Assembly (NCBI GenBank): GCA_012064385.1
Contig: QRDG01000527.1
Coordinates: forward strand, 2,370,349 to 2,434,348
Length of the DNA stretch: 64,000 bases
Direction of reading: 5' to 3'
Source: Puccinellia tenuiflora
Lineage: Eukaryota; Streptophyta; Magnoliopsida; Poales; Poaceae
Position 1 is the first letter of the stretch. Every line of letters starts with the position of its first letter. A model generated the notes under the pieces. It did no database searches and had not been told where the DNA came from. It worked only from the letters and a program-made list of their open reading frames with translations. Of this stretch, positions 46,143 through 56,589 are shown piece after piece. The position numbers were made by a program, and so were the translations under genes.

Positions 46143-47071
46143 GTACCCCGAGTCAGTTCGGAGGTTAGTGTCCTATTTGTATTCTACATGCTAGTTTACC
46201 TTCGATCCGACTCATTTGATCCATGTGCAAGCGCACGGAGGGAGGCGGCTGTGAGCCGGTCATTTCCTAACTTGATCTTATGGGTTGACTCTCTTCGTGG
46301 CTTACACAGTTGGGTATTACCCCAACAGTAGTGCCGAGGGAAACATATACATATCAAATTAAATCTTTGCCAGGATCTCAATCTCACATGGTCGGACGTA
46401 CTGGGACATAAATGTTCGGAGGCACCGGGAGTGTAGAAAGCTGAAGATTGGAGATTTTCTTGTGGATTTGAGAGGAAAATTTTGTGTATTTTTTAATGTT
46501 TTTTTCCGGCTTTGCAAGTGCTCCTCTCCGACATACCTATGACCAAGGTTGAAATAAGCATTAGGCATAGGCGAGACGGTTGGCATTCGCCTAATGCCTA
46601 GACGACCCTTAAGTGCACTAGGCGGGAATATAGTTCTTACCATTAGAAGTTTGTTTGGGTTATTTTATGTCTATACACATTAATTTAGAGCATGTAAATA
46701 AGTAAATTACCATTGGAATATTGCCCATCTGATTCGTAAGTACAATATGACATGAATTCTTTCTCATAGGGCAATTTCTTTGTTGCACCGTCTAGTTCTG
46801 TTATGCCCTAGATGAAGCGTCTGTCCATCGCCTAGTGGCTAAGCGTGCTAAAACATCACCTAAACGCCGGCTAGTCCAGCATATGCTATGACTCAATAAA
46901 ATGGAAATTACATTTTATGTTAGACCATAGACGAAACAAATTTTCTATCTTCATGCTAGCAAGTGAATGCTCGTATGAGGTTGGATACAGTCTTTGGATT
47001 ATTTGTTGCTCGGTTACCGGGTCAAACTAATCGCAAGAAGAAGAAAAACTAATGCTGAGCCGTCCTCGCGC
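46143..47071. other. spacer with a possible degraded MITE
   Basis: A hairpin-like pair GCATTAGGC / GCCTAATGC at about 46559-46600 and scattered CGCCTA words up to 46870 suggest an old hAT-type MITE, but I could not define ends. No gene is supported. Confidence 0.3.
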
Positions 47072-47643
47072 TAGGGGTGGGCGTTCGGTCTTTTCAATTA
47101 GTTCGGTTCGGTCTTTCCGGTTTTTAACAATTTCGGTCATCTAGAAATGATACCCGTAATAAATTCGGTCTTTTCCGTTTTGTGTTCTTCGGTCTTCGGT
47201 CTATTCGGTCCGGTCTTCGGTCATGACCAAATAGACCAAAATATAGGGTGCAAGAAGGGGAATCGGCGCCCAGGACTGGGAATGTGGAAAACAATCGACT
47301 GGTCTCTCATGCACGAGAGAATCTACAGTACGCTGGGCTGGGATACCCAGTTGTTAAGCCTAGAGACTAGATGGTATGCTTGGTTTAGTAGTTTGGCCCA
47401 TAGACTAGATGTACACATAAGCTAGGCTGGCACACAAATTCGGCTGCTTCCATACGTAATTCACTCAAAATAAAATAAAATCGGTCTTTCGGTCTATTCG
47501 GGTTATGTATAAGTGATACCCGAATTTTTGATTTAATTTCGATCTTTTCTAATTTGCTACCCAAATTTCTAACGGTCTTTTCGGTCTCGGTCTCGGTCTT
47601 TTCGGTTTCGGTTTTCGGTCTTCGGTTTTTATGCCCACCCCTA
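47072..47643. mobile_element. hAT MITE built of TTCGGTC repeats
   Basis: 572 bp, starts TAGGGGTGGGC and ends with its reverse complement GCCCACCCCTA. The flanks CCTCGCGC (47064-47071) and CCTCGCAC (47644-47651) are an 8-bp duplication with one change. Both arms are dense in TTCGGTC/TTCGGTTT words. The frames within it are shadows of the repeat. Confidence 0.9.
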
Positions 47644-47982
47644 CCTCGCACAAAAAGAAAAGGAGACAATGACAACCATACGACAAATCACAAATGACAG
47701 ACCATGCATTTTTTATGCAGGATTGTTTGTAGTATTAACTGTTTGAACGTAAATACCCAAACAACAAAAGATCGTTTGATTCTAGATGCATACCTACGTG
47801 AACGAAAATACAAAATCTCTGCCGGCAGCGCAGCTGGTGAACTGACGAACGAGCCTGCACAGATCGCCTCCGCTGCAGGCTGCCCTGGATTTATAAAGCA
47901 TCCTGTTCCTGTCAAGTGTGTCAACACACAATATCAATTGAACTTTCGTCTGCGAAATTCAAGTAACAGTATGCGATGACGG

Positions 47983-47990
47983 TATAAATA
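47983..47990 (+). promoter_or_regulatory. TATA box of the citrate-binding-protein-like gene
   Basis: GGTATAAATATAC lies 51-58 bases before the ATG at 48041, a good distance for a transcript start near 48015 and a short leader. The promoter region upstream begins just after the hAT MITE that ends at 47643. Confidence 0.65.
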
Positions 47991-48505
47991 TACACAAGCA
48001 AAGAGTTGATGTGGCATCGGGCGGAGCTACTTAGATAATTATGGCCAAGTGCTTCGTACCATGGCTTTTCGTCACGCTCTCGACGCTGTGCTGCCAGGCC
48101 ACTCGCGCCGACCTGACCGCCGGCTTCACCGCCGTCGAGGTCTCGGAGGACCGGTTCAAGCTGCACAAGCCTTACGATGTGCTGCCGGAGCAGCGGTACG
48201 AGTTCCGTGACGGCGTGCGGCGGTTCTGGGTCTACTCCGACGACAAGCCCTTCCGCGTCGGCAGCCCCACCAAGCCGCGCGCCGAGATCCTCCTCAATGT
48301 AAATCAGTTATTGAGTTCAATGTTCCCATTTCAGTCCTTCCTGTCGGGGAAGATTTGTGGCATGTTAACAATGGACCTAGTTGATTTTGATCTGTCCTTT
48401 TGTTTCCATGTCGGGTTGGCGCAGAGGAGGTACAGCTCCGGGGTGTGGCAGTTCGAGGGGTACGGGTACGTGCCGGCCGGCACGACGGGGGTGTCCGTGA
48501 TGCAG

Positions 48506-48849
48506 TGTCACGGACCCATACCTGTGCCAAGTCATGAAGGAGCATGAGAAGGCAATGACCAAGCAGCAACGGCGTGAAGGTACGAGTGGGGCCCAACGCC
48601 AAGGGAATCCACCAACCACCAGGGACGTGGAGGCATACAAGAGGAAGGCATAGCCTTGGGGGTGGAGGCATCGAATTAGAACATTCAGAACCCAAGTCCC
48701 GTGTGTGGGCAACTCTCCTCTCCTCCTCTCCAGCCTGCGTGCTGTCCACCTGCTCTGCGTGACGCGAGCGTGTATCCTCGGATCTGAATCTCGCTCTTAA
48801 CCTGTGATTGTGTGCTAGTAATCGAGAGAGAGAAATTGGGGGTGTAACA
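48506..48849 (+). repeat. 5' LTR of the Reina-like element
   Basis: 344 bp, TGTCACGG to TGTAACA. It appears identical to the 3' LTR, implying very recent insertion. Confidence 0.95.
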
Positions 48850-48851
48850 TA

Positions 48852-48863
48852 TGGTATCAGAGC
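48852..48863 (+). promoter_or_regulatory. primer binding site (initiator tRNA-Met) of the Reina-like element
   Basis: TGGTATCAGAGC begins three bases after the LTR. Confidence 0.9.
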
Positions 48864-49185
48864 AGTGAGATCTGAAGCTCTCCACTGAAATTCGTCCAAA
48901 ATTTTTCAGTCCAGTGAGAGCATGGGGTGGCGAATTCCGTCAGATCTGTGCTGAGGTTGGGGTTTCCCTGGTAAAATCCCTCTTCCCAGATTCTAACGGC
49001 GGCGGCGGCAGCGGTGCGTCCGGCAGACGCATCGGAGCGGAGGCGTGGCGGCGGTAGACAACGGATCGATCGGTTTCGTTCAGGTCATCGGTTGGTCGCG
49101 ATCCTTGGCAGCGACCGGTAAAATTCCGAGATCGACGAAGCCTCCACATCACCGGCGGGAGGACCCAGACGGCGGCGAGCTCTCG

Positions 49186-51192
49186 ATGGAGCAACTCCAG
49201 GCGGAACTGAAGCAGCTGGCCACTCAAGTGACTAAGCAGGGCGACGACACGGGTTCTGCACTCACATCCGTGCGAGACTCGCTGAAGGCGCTGGCAACCA
49301 CGAACGATCTCGTGGTGGCAAACATCCAAGGCCTGAACAAGTGGGCGCCGGCGATCGACGACTCCATCAGGGCTCTACACAAACATCTGGAGGAGGTGGG
49401 TACTCGTGTGGCGATACTGGAGAAGGAGTACCCCGGAGCGCCCGAGTTCACTCCTGGGCCCAATGGCCACGGCGCTGCAACAACGAATCAGGGCACCGTG
49501 CCCAGCGTCCAGGCGGCGTTGGCACCTGCCCTGACAAAGGGTACGCGTGTCTTTCGCCATTCGCCAGTTACTTTCGATTTGGGGGAAAATTCAGGAGATG
49601 TAGGAGAAGAGAGCATGCATGATAGTCGCACTAGGCATCGCAGTTCTAGGCCACCCAAGTCAGATTTTCCCAAGTTCGATGGGGACAATCCTAAGTGGTG
49701 GAAGAAAAATTGTGAAAAGTATTTTCACATGTATGGGGTAGAGCATGACACTTGGGCCAACTATGCCACTATGCATTTTGTGGGAAATGCTGCTCTCTGG
49801 TTACAAAACCAGGAAGCAGAAGGTGATTTAGAAACATGGGAAGAGTTGTGTGTAGCAGTCCATGGGAAATTTGGGAGAGATAAACATCATAGGGCGTTGG
49901 AAGCTTTAGAGAGGTGTAAGCAAGTAGGCAGTGTAGAACAATACTTTTTCAAATTTGAAGAGTTGCGTCATAAGGTTCTAGTGCACAATAGGCATTATGA
50001 CGAAGCTTTTTTCGTAACTAAATTCATTGGGGGACTCAAGAAGGAAATTCAGCGAGCCATTCGTTTGCATAAACCACGAACAGTTGATGCCGCGTTTTCT
50101 CTGGCTGAAACACAGGAAGAAATGCTGGAGGAGGCGAGGACATATTCTAGCTCCAGGTTCAAGCATGATTACAAGCAACAAGGGTACCAGCGAAGAGGAA
50201 TTCTGGCTGCTGCGCCTGAGGAATTCAAGAAACTGGAGGACAGACACCCTGGCAAGCCAGCCTGGGAAAGCAAATTTCAATCACTCAAGGCACAACGCAG
50301 AGCGAAAGGGGAGTGTTTCAAATGTGGGGATAAGTTTCAGCCTGGGCACAAATGCAATGCAACGGTACCTCTGAACGTAGTGGAAGAATTGGTCGAGCTG
50401 TTGCAGCAATCCAACTTAGATGAAGACAGTGATACAGAAGAGGATAGCAGTGACAAGGAGCAATTGATGCATCTATCACAGTGTGCCATGAATGGGTCAG
50501 TGCAAAAGAAGAGCTTCAGACTACAAGGCACAGTGGAAGGCAAACAGGTCCTGCTATTGGTGGACTCAGGCAGTTGTGGAAGCTTCATTAGCAGTGATGC
50601 AGTGAAACGCCTGGGGCTCAACACTAGGCAAGTGCCAGCAGTAACCGTGGCAATGGCAAATGGAGCTAAATCTGTGATCAACACAGCAGTGCCAGGAGTG
50701 CACTGGCAGTGTCAACAGGCAAAATTCTGCACAGACATGCGTGTTTTTGATCTGCCCTACCATGACATTATTGTTGGTATGGACTGGCTGCAAACCTTGG
50801 GGCCAATGTGGATAGATTGGGATAAGAAAACCTTCAGAATCAAGCAAGCAGGCAAGAGGGTCACTGTGAGAGGGATCAAAGACAGGCCAAGTGCCCGCAC
50901 CCCAATTACTCAAGATGAGATACAGCAACTGGAAGAATGCCATGCCATCTGTCATATAGTCGAGCTGCAGGTTGTGACAGAAGAAGGGAAGAAGGATGCC
51001 ATTCCTGAATGCATTGCCCAATTGCTAAATGAACATGGCAAATGCTTCGATAAACCACAAGGGCTGCCACCTACCAGACCATATGATCATAAAATCACAC
51101 TGTTACCGGGAGTGCAACCAGTGAATGTGAAACCCTACAGATACTCTCCACAACAGAAGGATGAGATTGAGAAGCAAATAAGGAAATGTTGA
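49186..51192 (+). CDS. gag-protease of the Reina-like element
   Basis: 668 residues from the first in-frame ATG (MEQLQAELKQLATQV) to TGA. The frame is open upstream to about 49045 but only with non-ATG codons. Order: coiled coil (about 1-90), gag domain (FPKFDGDNPKWWKKNCEKY, TWEELCVAVHGKFGRD, FKFEELRHKV), zinc knuckle CFKCGDKFQPGHKC near 375, aspartic protease LLLVDSGSCGSFIS near 447 with IIVGMDWLQ, then the lead-in to reverse transcriptase. It builds the particle that packages element RNA. It ends seven bases into the pol frame, which is one base back (-1). Confidence 0.9.
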   Translation: MEQLQAELKQLATQVTKQGDDTGSALTSVRDSLKALATTNDLVVANIQGLNKWAPAIDDSIRALHKHLEEVGTRVAILEKEYPGAPEFTPGPNGHGAATTNQGTVPSVQAALAPALTKGTRVFRHSPVTFDLGENSGDVGEESMHDSRTRHRSSRPPKSDFPKFDGDNPKWWKKNCEKYFHMYGVEHDTWANYATMHFVGNAALWLQNQEAEGDLETWEELCVAVHGKFGRDKHHRALEALERCKQVGSVEQYFFKFEELRHKVLVHNRHYDEAFFVTKFIGGLKKEIQRAIRLHKPRTVDAAFSLAETQEEMLEEARTYSSSRFKHDYKQQGYQRRGILAAAPEEFKKLEDRHPGKPAWESKFQSLKAQRRAKGECFKCGDKFQPGHKCNATVPLNVVEELVELLQQSNLDEDSDTEEDSSDKEQLMHLSQCAMNGSVQKKSFRLQGTVEGKQVLLLVDSGSCGSFISSDAVKRLGLNTRQVPAVTVAMANGAKSVINTAVPGVHWQCQQAKFCTDMRVFDLPYHDIIVGMDWLQTLGPMWIDWDKKTFRIKQAGKRVTVRGIKDRPSARTPITQDEIQQLEECHAICHIVELQVVTEEGKKDAIPECIAQLLNEHGKCFDKPQGLPPTRPYDHKITLLPGVQPVNVKPYRYSPQQKDEIEKQIRKC

Positions 51193-53996
51193 AGCAAGGG
51201 ATAATCAAACCGAGCCACAGCCCTTTTGCATCTCCAGTGCTGTTAGTAAAGAAGAAGGACGGCACCTGGCGTTTCTGTGTAGACTACAGACACCTAAATG
51301 CAGTGACAGTGAAGGATAGATACCCCATGCCAGTGGTGGACGAATTGCTCGATGAACTAGCAGGCGCCAGCATGTTCACCAAGCTGGATCTGTATTCTGG
51401 CTACCATCAGGTGAGGATGGTGGCAGCAGATGAACATAAAACAGCTTTTAAAACACATAGCGGCCACTATGAATTCAGAGTTATGCCATTTGGACTATCA
51501 TGTGCCCCAGCAACCTTCCAAGCAGCTATGAATTCCATATTTGCACACCTCATCAGGAAATCAGTGTTAGTCTTTGTAGATGATATCCTAATATATAGCA
51601 AGTCGGTTGAGGAACACAAGGAACACCTGAAAGCTGTGTTCAACTTGCTAGAGCAGCACCAGCTGTATATCAAGAAAAGCAAATGCTCATTTGCCCAGAG
51701 AGCTCTAGAATACTTGGGCCACATCATTGGAGCACATGGGGTGTCAACTGACCCATCCAAAATTGCTGCGGTGCAGAAATGGCCACAACCCATGAACATC
51801 AAACAGCTCAGGGAATTCCTTGGCCTAGCTGGATACTACAGGAAGTTCATTGAGTTCTATGGAATCATATGCAAGCCACTAACAGATCTACTGCGCAAGA
51901 ATGTTCCATTTGTTTGGTCTCCACAAGTGCAAGATGCTTTTGAAACACTGAAACATGCCCTAATAAATGCCCCAGTGCTGGCAATGCCAAATTTTGAGAA
52001 GGAATTCATCCTGGAAACTGATGCCTGTGCAGTTGGAGTGGGTGCTGTACTGATGCAGCAAGGGCATCCAATTGCCTTCTTGAGCAAGGCCTTGGGCGCC
52101 AAGAACCAGACTCTATCCATTTATGACAAGGAGTGCCTAGCTATATTGATGGCATTAGACAAATGGAGAACCTACTTGCAGCACAAGCAATTCACTATTC
52201 ATACAGATCAGAGAAGCTTGATCCACTTGGGGGAACACAAGTTCAACACACCAATGCAACAAAAAGCATTCTTCAAGCTGATGGGTTTTCAATACAAAAT
52301 ACTCTACAAAAAAGGGATCACCAACAGGGCAGCAGATGCTCTGTCCAGGAGGACACATGACGCTCAGGTGTGTGCACTGTCCGCAGTGCAACCAAAATGG
52401 CTAGACATGGTGGTAGCAAGCTATGCCAATGATGGCAAGGCAAAACAACTACTAGAGGAGCTAGCTCTCACAGGAACAAATGAACAAGGCTATACCCTGC
52501 AGAATGGAGTGATCCGCTACAAAGGGAGAATCTGGCTGGGGAATTACACAGATGCCCACAAGGCAGTACTCACAGCAATGCACTCAAGTGCAATTGGCGG
52601 CCATTCAGGGGTCTTGGGAACATACCAGAGGATCAAGAAGCTGTTTTCCTGGCCAAACATGAAGGCAGATATAGCAAAGTATGTGCAGGTTTGCCCTGTC
52701 TGCCAACAAGCAAAAAGTGAAAGGGTTAAACTGCCTGGACGTCTACAACCCCTGCCAATTCCACCAGATGCATGGCACACTGTCAGTTTGGATTTCATCG
52801 AAGGGTTGCCGAAATCTGACAAGTACGACACGATTCTTGTGATTGTGGATAAATTCTCAAAGTATGGCCATTTCATTCCATTGAAGCATCCATTCACAGC
52901 CCACACAGTGGCCCAAGCATTCCTGGACAATGTCTATTGTCGCCATGGCCTGCCTCAAGTGCTGATATCAGATAGGGACAAGGTGTTTACCAGTGGGTTT
53001 TGGCAAAGCCTATTCAAGCTAGCTGACACTACTCTCAACCTCAGCTCCTCCTATCATCCACAAACAGACGGCCAAACAGAGCGCCTGAATCAGTGCTTGG
53101 AGACATTCCTGAGATGCATGATCCATGCCAAACCACAACAATGGGCAAAATGGCTGCCACAGGCAGAATTCTGGTACAACACCACTCACCACTCTGCCCT
53201 GGGGAAATCACCCTTCGAGGTTCTGTTTGGCAGAACACCACGTCACTTTGGGATCCCAGCAACGGCAGATACAGGGAATGCAGAAGTGGATCAATGGGCA
53301 AAAGAACGAGCAGCGCTGGTGCCGATCATTCGCCAACATCTAGCCCGTGCTCAGCATCGCATGAAGGTGCAGGCAGACAAGAAGCGCTCTGAACGGGAGT
53401 TCCAGGTGGGAGACAGCGTGTACGTCAAGTTGCAACCGTATGTCCAGTCATCGGTGGCTGAACGATCATCGCAGAAATTGGCCTTTAAATACTTCGGGCC
53501 CTACCTGGTGCTGCAGCGTGTGGGCAACGTCGCCTACAAACTCCAATTACCTCCAACGGCACGAATCCATCCAGTTATTCACGTATCTCAACTGAAGAAG
53601 GCGCTCAATGAGAAAGATCAGGTGTGTTCTGAGCTGCCTGCATACCTGCTTGCACATATAACTGTCCAGCCGCTGGTCGTTCATTCTCTCAGGTCGATTC
53701 GGCGTGGCAACAAGCAAGTGCCACAGGTTCTGGTGAGCTGGGCAGGCTTACCACCGCAGTGCAAGACATGGGAGCCGTTGTTCGCTCTGCTCCAAGCCTT
53801 TCCGGCGTCACCGGCCTGGGGACAGGCCGTCGCTCAAGGGGAGGGAAATGTCACGGACCCATACCTGTGCCAAGTCATGAAGGAGCATGAGAAGGCAATG
53901 ACCAAGCAGCAACGGCGTGAAGGTACGAGTGGGGCCCAACGCCAAGGGAATCCACCAACCACCAGGGACGTGGAGGCATACAAGAGGAAGGCATAG
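51186..53996 (+). CDS. pol of the Reina-like element (reverse transcriptase, RNase H, integrase, chromodomain)
   Basis: 936 residues. Reverse transcriptase from SPFASPVLLVKKKDGTWRF through LDLYSGYHQVRM and active site FVDDILIYS (about 130); RNase H with ETDACAVGVGAVL (about 275) and ADALSR; integrase zinc finger (HSSAIGGHSG.. CPVCQQAK, about 465-507); catalytic core LDFIEGLP (D about 534), ISDRD (about 595) and QTDGQTE (E about 631), the DD35E spacing; chromodomain RRGNKQVPQVLVSWAGLPP with TWEP (about 833-863). All catalytic residues seen are intact. The last 49 codons lie in the 3' LTR. Chromodomains steer insertion toward marked chromatin in related elements. Confidence 0.95.
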   Translation: MLKQGIIKPSHSPFASPVLLVKKKDGTWRFCVDYRHLNAVTVKDRYPMPVVDELLDELAGASMFTKLDLYSGYHQVRMVAADEHKTAFKTHSGHYEFRVMPFGLSCAPATFQAAMNSIFAHLIRKSVLVFVDDILIYSKSVEEHKEHLKAVFNLLEQHQLYIKKSKCSFAQRALEYLGHIIGAHGVSTDPSKIAAVQKWPQPMNIKQLREFLGLAGYYRKFIEFYGIICKPLTDLLRKNVPFVWSPQVQDAFETLKHALINAPVLAMPNFEKEFILETDACAVGVGAVLMQQGHPIAFLSKALGAKNQTLSIYDKECLAILMALDKWRTYLQHKQFTIHTDQRSLIHLGEHKFNTPMQQKAFFKLMGFQYKILYKKGITNRAADALSRRTHDAQVCALSAVQPKWLDMVVASYANDGKAKQLLEELALTGTNEQGYTLQNGVIRYKGRIWLGNYTDAHKAVLTAMHSSAIGGHSGVLGTYQRIKKLFSWPNMKADIAKYVQVCPVCQQAKSERVKLPGRLQPLPIPPDAWHTVSLDFIEGLPKSDKYDTILVIVDKFSKYGHFIPLKHPFTAHTVAQAFLDNVYCRHGLPQVLISDRDKVFTSGFWQSLFKLADTTLNLSSSYHPQTDGQTERLNQCLETFLRCMIHAKPQQWAKWLPQAEFWYNTTHHSALGKSPFEVLFGRTPRHFGIPATADTGNAEVDQWAKERAALVPIIRQHLARAQHRMKVQADKKRSEREFQVGDSVYVKLQPYVQSSVAERSSQKLAFKYFGPYLVLQRVGNVAYKLQLPPTARIHPVIHVSQLKKALNEKDQVCSELPAYLLAHITVQPLVVHSLRSIRRGNKQVPQVLVSWAGLPPQCKTWEPLFALLQAFPASPAWGQAVAQGEGNVTDPYLCQVMKEHEKAMTKQQRREGTSGAQRQGNPPTTRDVEAYKRKA
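53834..53848 (+). promoter_or_regulatory. polypurine tract of the Reina-like element
   Basis: TCAAGGGGAGGGAAA lies directly before the 3' LTR, inside the pol frame. Confidence 0.85.
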
Positions 53997-54192
53997 CCTT
54001 GGGGGTGGAGGCATCGAATTAGAACATTCAGAACCCAAGTCCCGTGTGTGGGCAACTCTCCTCTCCTCCTCTCCAGCCTGCGTGCTGTCCACCTGCTCTG
54101 CGTGACGCGAGCGTGTATCCTCGGATCTGAATCTCGCTCTTAACCTGTGATTGTGTGCTAGTAATCGAGAGAGAGAAATTGGGGGTGTAACA
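53849..54192 (+). repeat. 3' LTR of the Reina-like element
   Basis: 344 bp, same as the 5' LTR. It also encodes the C-terminal end of pol, with the stop at 53994-53996. Confidence 0.95.
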
Positions 54193-54515
54193 TGCAGGTG
54201 TTCGGCGCGGCGGGGCCGTCGCGGAACACGACCCTGATGCTGCACGTCTACGGCGGCCGACTCGTGTACTACCGCGACGAGACCAAGGTGGTCGACGGCG
54301 ACATCTACGACCGGTGGTTCAGGCTCAACGTGGTCCACGACGTCGAAGCGTCGGCGCTCACCGTGTTCGTCGACGGCCAGCAGAGGCTGACCGTACCTGG
54401 CTACGGCGGCCACGAACACTACTTCAAGTTCGGGGTGTATACGCAGACAGGCCCCTCGCATTACATGGAGTCGCGATGGAGGGATGTCAAGGTGTACACC
54501 AAAACTTCCTACTGA

Positions 54516-56571
54516 AAAGATATGGGGACGTGACCTCTTCCAGAAGCAGGATTTCAGGTGAATTTGCAGAAATTCGAGTAGACAGTCGAAGAATTCCTGA
54601 ATTTTCTATAATACTAGTAGACAGACACTGAACATTGACTTGATTAGCAAGTGAGATGAAAGGTTTGGATGTAATGTGATGAGGCAATTAATACATGGAT
54701 TAATGGATAAAGTACATACTAGAAGGGAAGGCGTGCTTTGCCGCGCCCGCCGAGTGTTGGTGACAGGGTAAATCGGATGACACATTGCATCTTTTCCTAT
54801 AAGAAAATTGGACATGAATCTATGTGAAAGTCATGTGTGAACTCCTTACAAAAATATAACTTAATTTCAGAATTGAACTTTCTAAGAGAAGGGCTAAAAA
54901 CTTGTATTCACCACATAAACAGTTGACATATGTTGACTCCTTGAACTGAATTTTGGTGCCTTTGGATTTCATTGCAAGGTTAAAGGCGAGAGAGATATTC
55001 ACAATTTACACACATCTTTAACAACTGGGAAAAGCCTTGAATTTATCATCTGCACCTAATTTATTCTGAGAAATATAGACCGTTGAAACAGTTGACATTA
55101 AAGCCTGTTCTTTGTTCCTTACTATGTCTGACCATAAATTACGGTACGATGAGGAGCAATGCTTGGATTCAAAAACGGCAGAATATCTACCAAATGAAAT
55201 GCAATTGTTTGCATAAACATTGCAAGAAGTGCTCCTACTAACAGGTTGTCTCCGACATGTGATAGAGAGGCACTAATGTGGATTAGCATTTTCGACAAGG
55301 AGAAACAAATAGATGCAGTAGAAATACCACATAAAAGATGACATACCGAACCTTCATTTCATGATGTGTCAAATGAGTCCCAAGATATAAAATGAATCTG
55401 AATGAGAATTAACCTTTGTCACCACGACTTGAAGGATCCAAAACAAGTTCGATCCTCTGCCAGTTCAGAAATCCAGCTGAAAAGTAAGCAAGATAGGTTT
55501 GGCACTGGGATAAATTAAATAACATGAGTTTTATTCAATCAATCCGATCATACATGTAGGCTGTGCAAAGAGATTAACACTTTTGGAAATCCACAATAAA
55601 AACTTGAAGAAACATAAAAAAATTACATCTAGAACCAAACGTACATGCTTATGTATATTATTTGGAACAATGAAAAAAGTTAATAGCAAATCTAAAAATC
55701 CGCAAGAACAAAACAAATTGGACGCTACCAGAAGCTTGCACATATCTTGATGCTATGCCATAGATATCCGAAATCATGAATAAGGCGTAACCGCAGTAAC
55801 AAGCGAATGAAACATACGAATAAATTCACAGTTACTGGAGTTGTCACAAAATTAGTAATCTCCAGTAACAAAATACAGAATTCCATGATATGAAGTAGCA
55901 CAAAGAAGGACGAATTGATTTTTGACATTGTTTTTTGGATTCAATTTTGTCATGCAAGCAAGAAAAATATTGTTTACGCTCACATAGGGAAGCCTACACT
56001 CCTATTTTCAGTCATATCCATAGCCTGCACTTATCCCTATATCGGTAATTTTATTAGCACAATAAAAAATAAATATTACAAAAATATAACCACTATAAAC
56101 TTTGATGTTTTATTTTCAAATGTTATATTTTTTGTGTTATATAATTTATATTATATTGATAAAATTTACAACCTAGTAATACGCGCAAATCACGTTTGAA
56201 CCAGAGGGAGTATATTCAGCTGTGCCAATAAAAAGTTGCTTAATTTTGTGGTTGATTAATGAATGGCACATAAAACTATGGTTAAACAATAGTGTAGAGA
56301 AAATATTTAATCATATTGAAAGAAACAAAGAAAATCGTAATTCTCTTTGTCAAGAAGCAAGCCATTAATCATAACTGCACACGAATTAGGTATTAAAAGA
56401 AGCATCAGTGTGACATGCGGACGGTGGTGAAAAGCTGTGTGAACACTTGAGCTATGAGAGAGAAAGAAAAAATAAATGGGATCCACAAATTAGGTACGTG
56501 TCAATATTTGATTGGTGTATAGTGAGGAGAAGCCACAACTCTCCAATTCTAGGGAGCTTAGAGATTGGAGG
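54516..56571. other. 3' flank and AT-rich spacer after the citrate-binding-protein-like gene
   Basis: The first 150-200 bp probably hold the gene's 3' UTR. The rest is AT-rich with no frame showing a known domain. GAGGGAGTATATTC near 56200 resembles one end of a Stowaway MITE, but I found no partner end. Confidence 0.35.
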
Positions 56572-56589
56572 GATATCTATCTGCCCCCC

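Larger units (their letters stand above)
29336..46330 (+). mobile_element. decayed CRM-like Ty3/gypsy element, heavily invaded
   Basis: Remaining parts: LTR/leader-like DNA 29336-30309, start of gag 30310-30549 and 32031-32235, pol from mid-reverse transcriptase 40346-43172, and 3' LTR-like DNA from about 42943 on. Insertions: mini-CACTA 30550-32027, copia 32236-40345, solo LTR 44410-45822, hAT MITE 45841-46134. The rest of gag, protease and the start of reverse transcriptase were lost at the copia junction. The integrase end (FNVFDLSPFHG, then GPMTRSRAK) is of the CRM type, without a classical chromodomain. Outer limits are approximate. Confidence 0.65.
48506..54192 (+). mobile_element. near-intact young Ty3 chromovirus (Reina-like) inserted in exon 2
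   Basis: 344-bp LTRs (48506-48849 and 53849-54192) look identical by eye. The target duplication TGCAG is at 48501-48505 and 54193-54197. A tRNA-Met primer site, gag-protease, reverse transcriptase, RNase H, integrase with chromodomain and a polypurine tract are all present in order. The only obvious defect is a one-base frame change between the two long frames at about 51186. Short LTRs plus a chromodomain point to the Reina group. It is the youngest insertion in the window. Confidence 0.95.
48041..54515 (+). pseudogene. citrate-binding protein-like / alginate-lyase-2 fold gene, split by a retrotransposon
   Basis: Exon 1 is 48041-48298 and exon 2 48425-48505 plus 54198-54515; the 126-bp intron begins GTAAAT and ends GCAG. 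Without the inserted element the frame is open for 218 residues with no other lesion. It has a signal peptide (MAKCFVPWLFVTLSTLCCQ), then LTAGFTAVEVSEDRFKLHKP, RYEFRDGVRRFWVYSDDKP, YSSGVWQFEGYGYVPAG, VFGAAGPSRNTTLMLHVYGG, DRWFRLNVVHDVEAS and HYFKFGVYTQTGPSHYMESR. This matches the secreted plant citrate-binding protein family, a beta-jelly-roll related to polysaccharide lyases (Alginate_lyase2). The insertion lies after VSVMQ in the core of the fold, so the present allele should be null. A second copy of TGCAG follows the element at 54193-54197. Confidence 0.9.

Noticed and set aside
49045..49185. Upstream start of gag at 49045
   Set aside because: The codon there is GTG, not ATG; the first in-frame ATG is at 49186.
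51180..51192. Programmed -1 frameshift site
   Set aside because: No standard slippery heptamer or clear downstream stem is visible; kept only as an open question in the findings.
54192..54515. Separate 107-codon gene starting at 54192
   Set aside because: Its ATG is made by the last LTR base plus the TGCAG duplication; the frame is the second half of the interrupted citrate-binding-protein-like gene.
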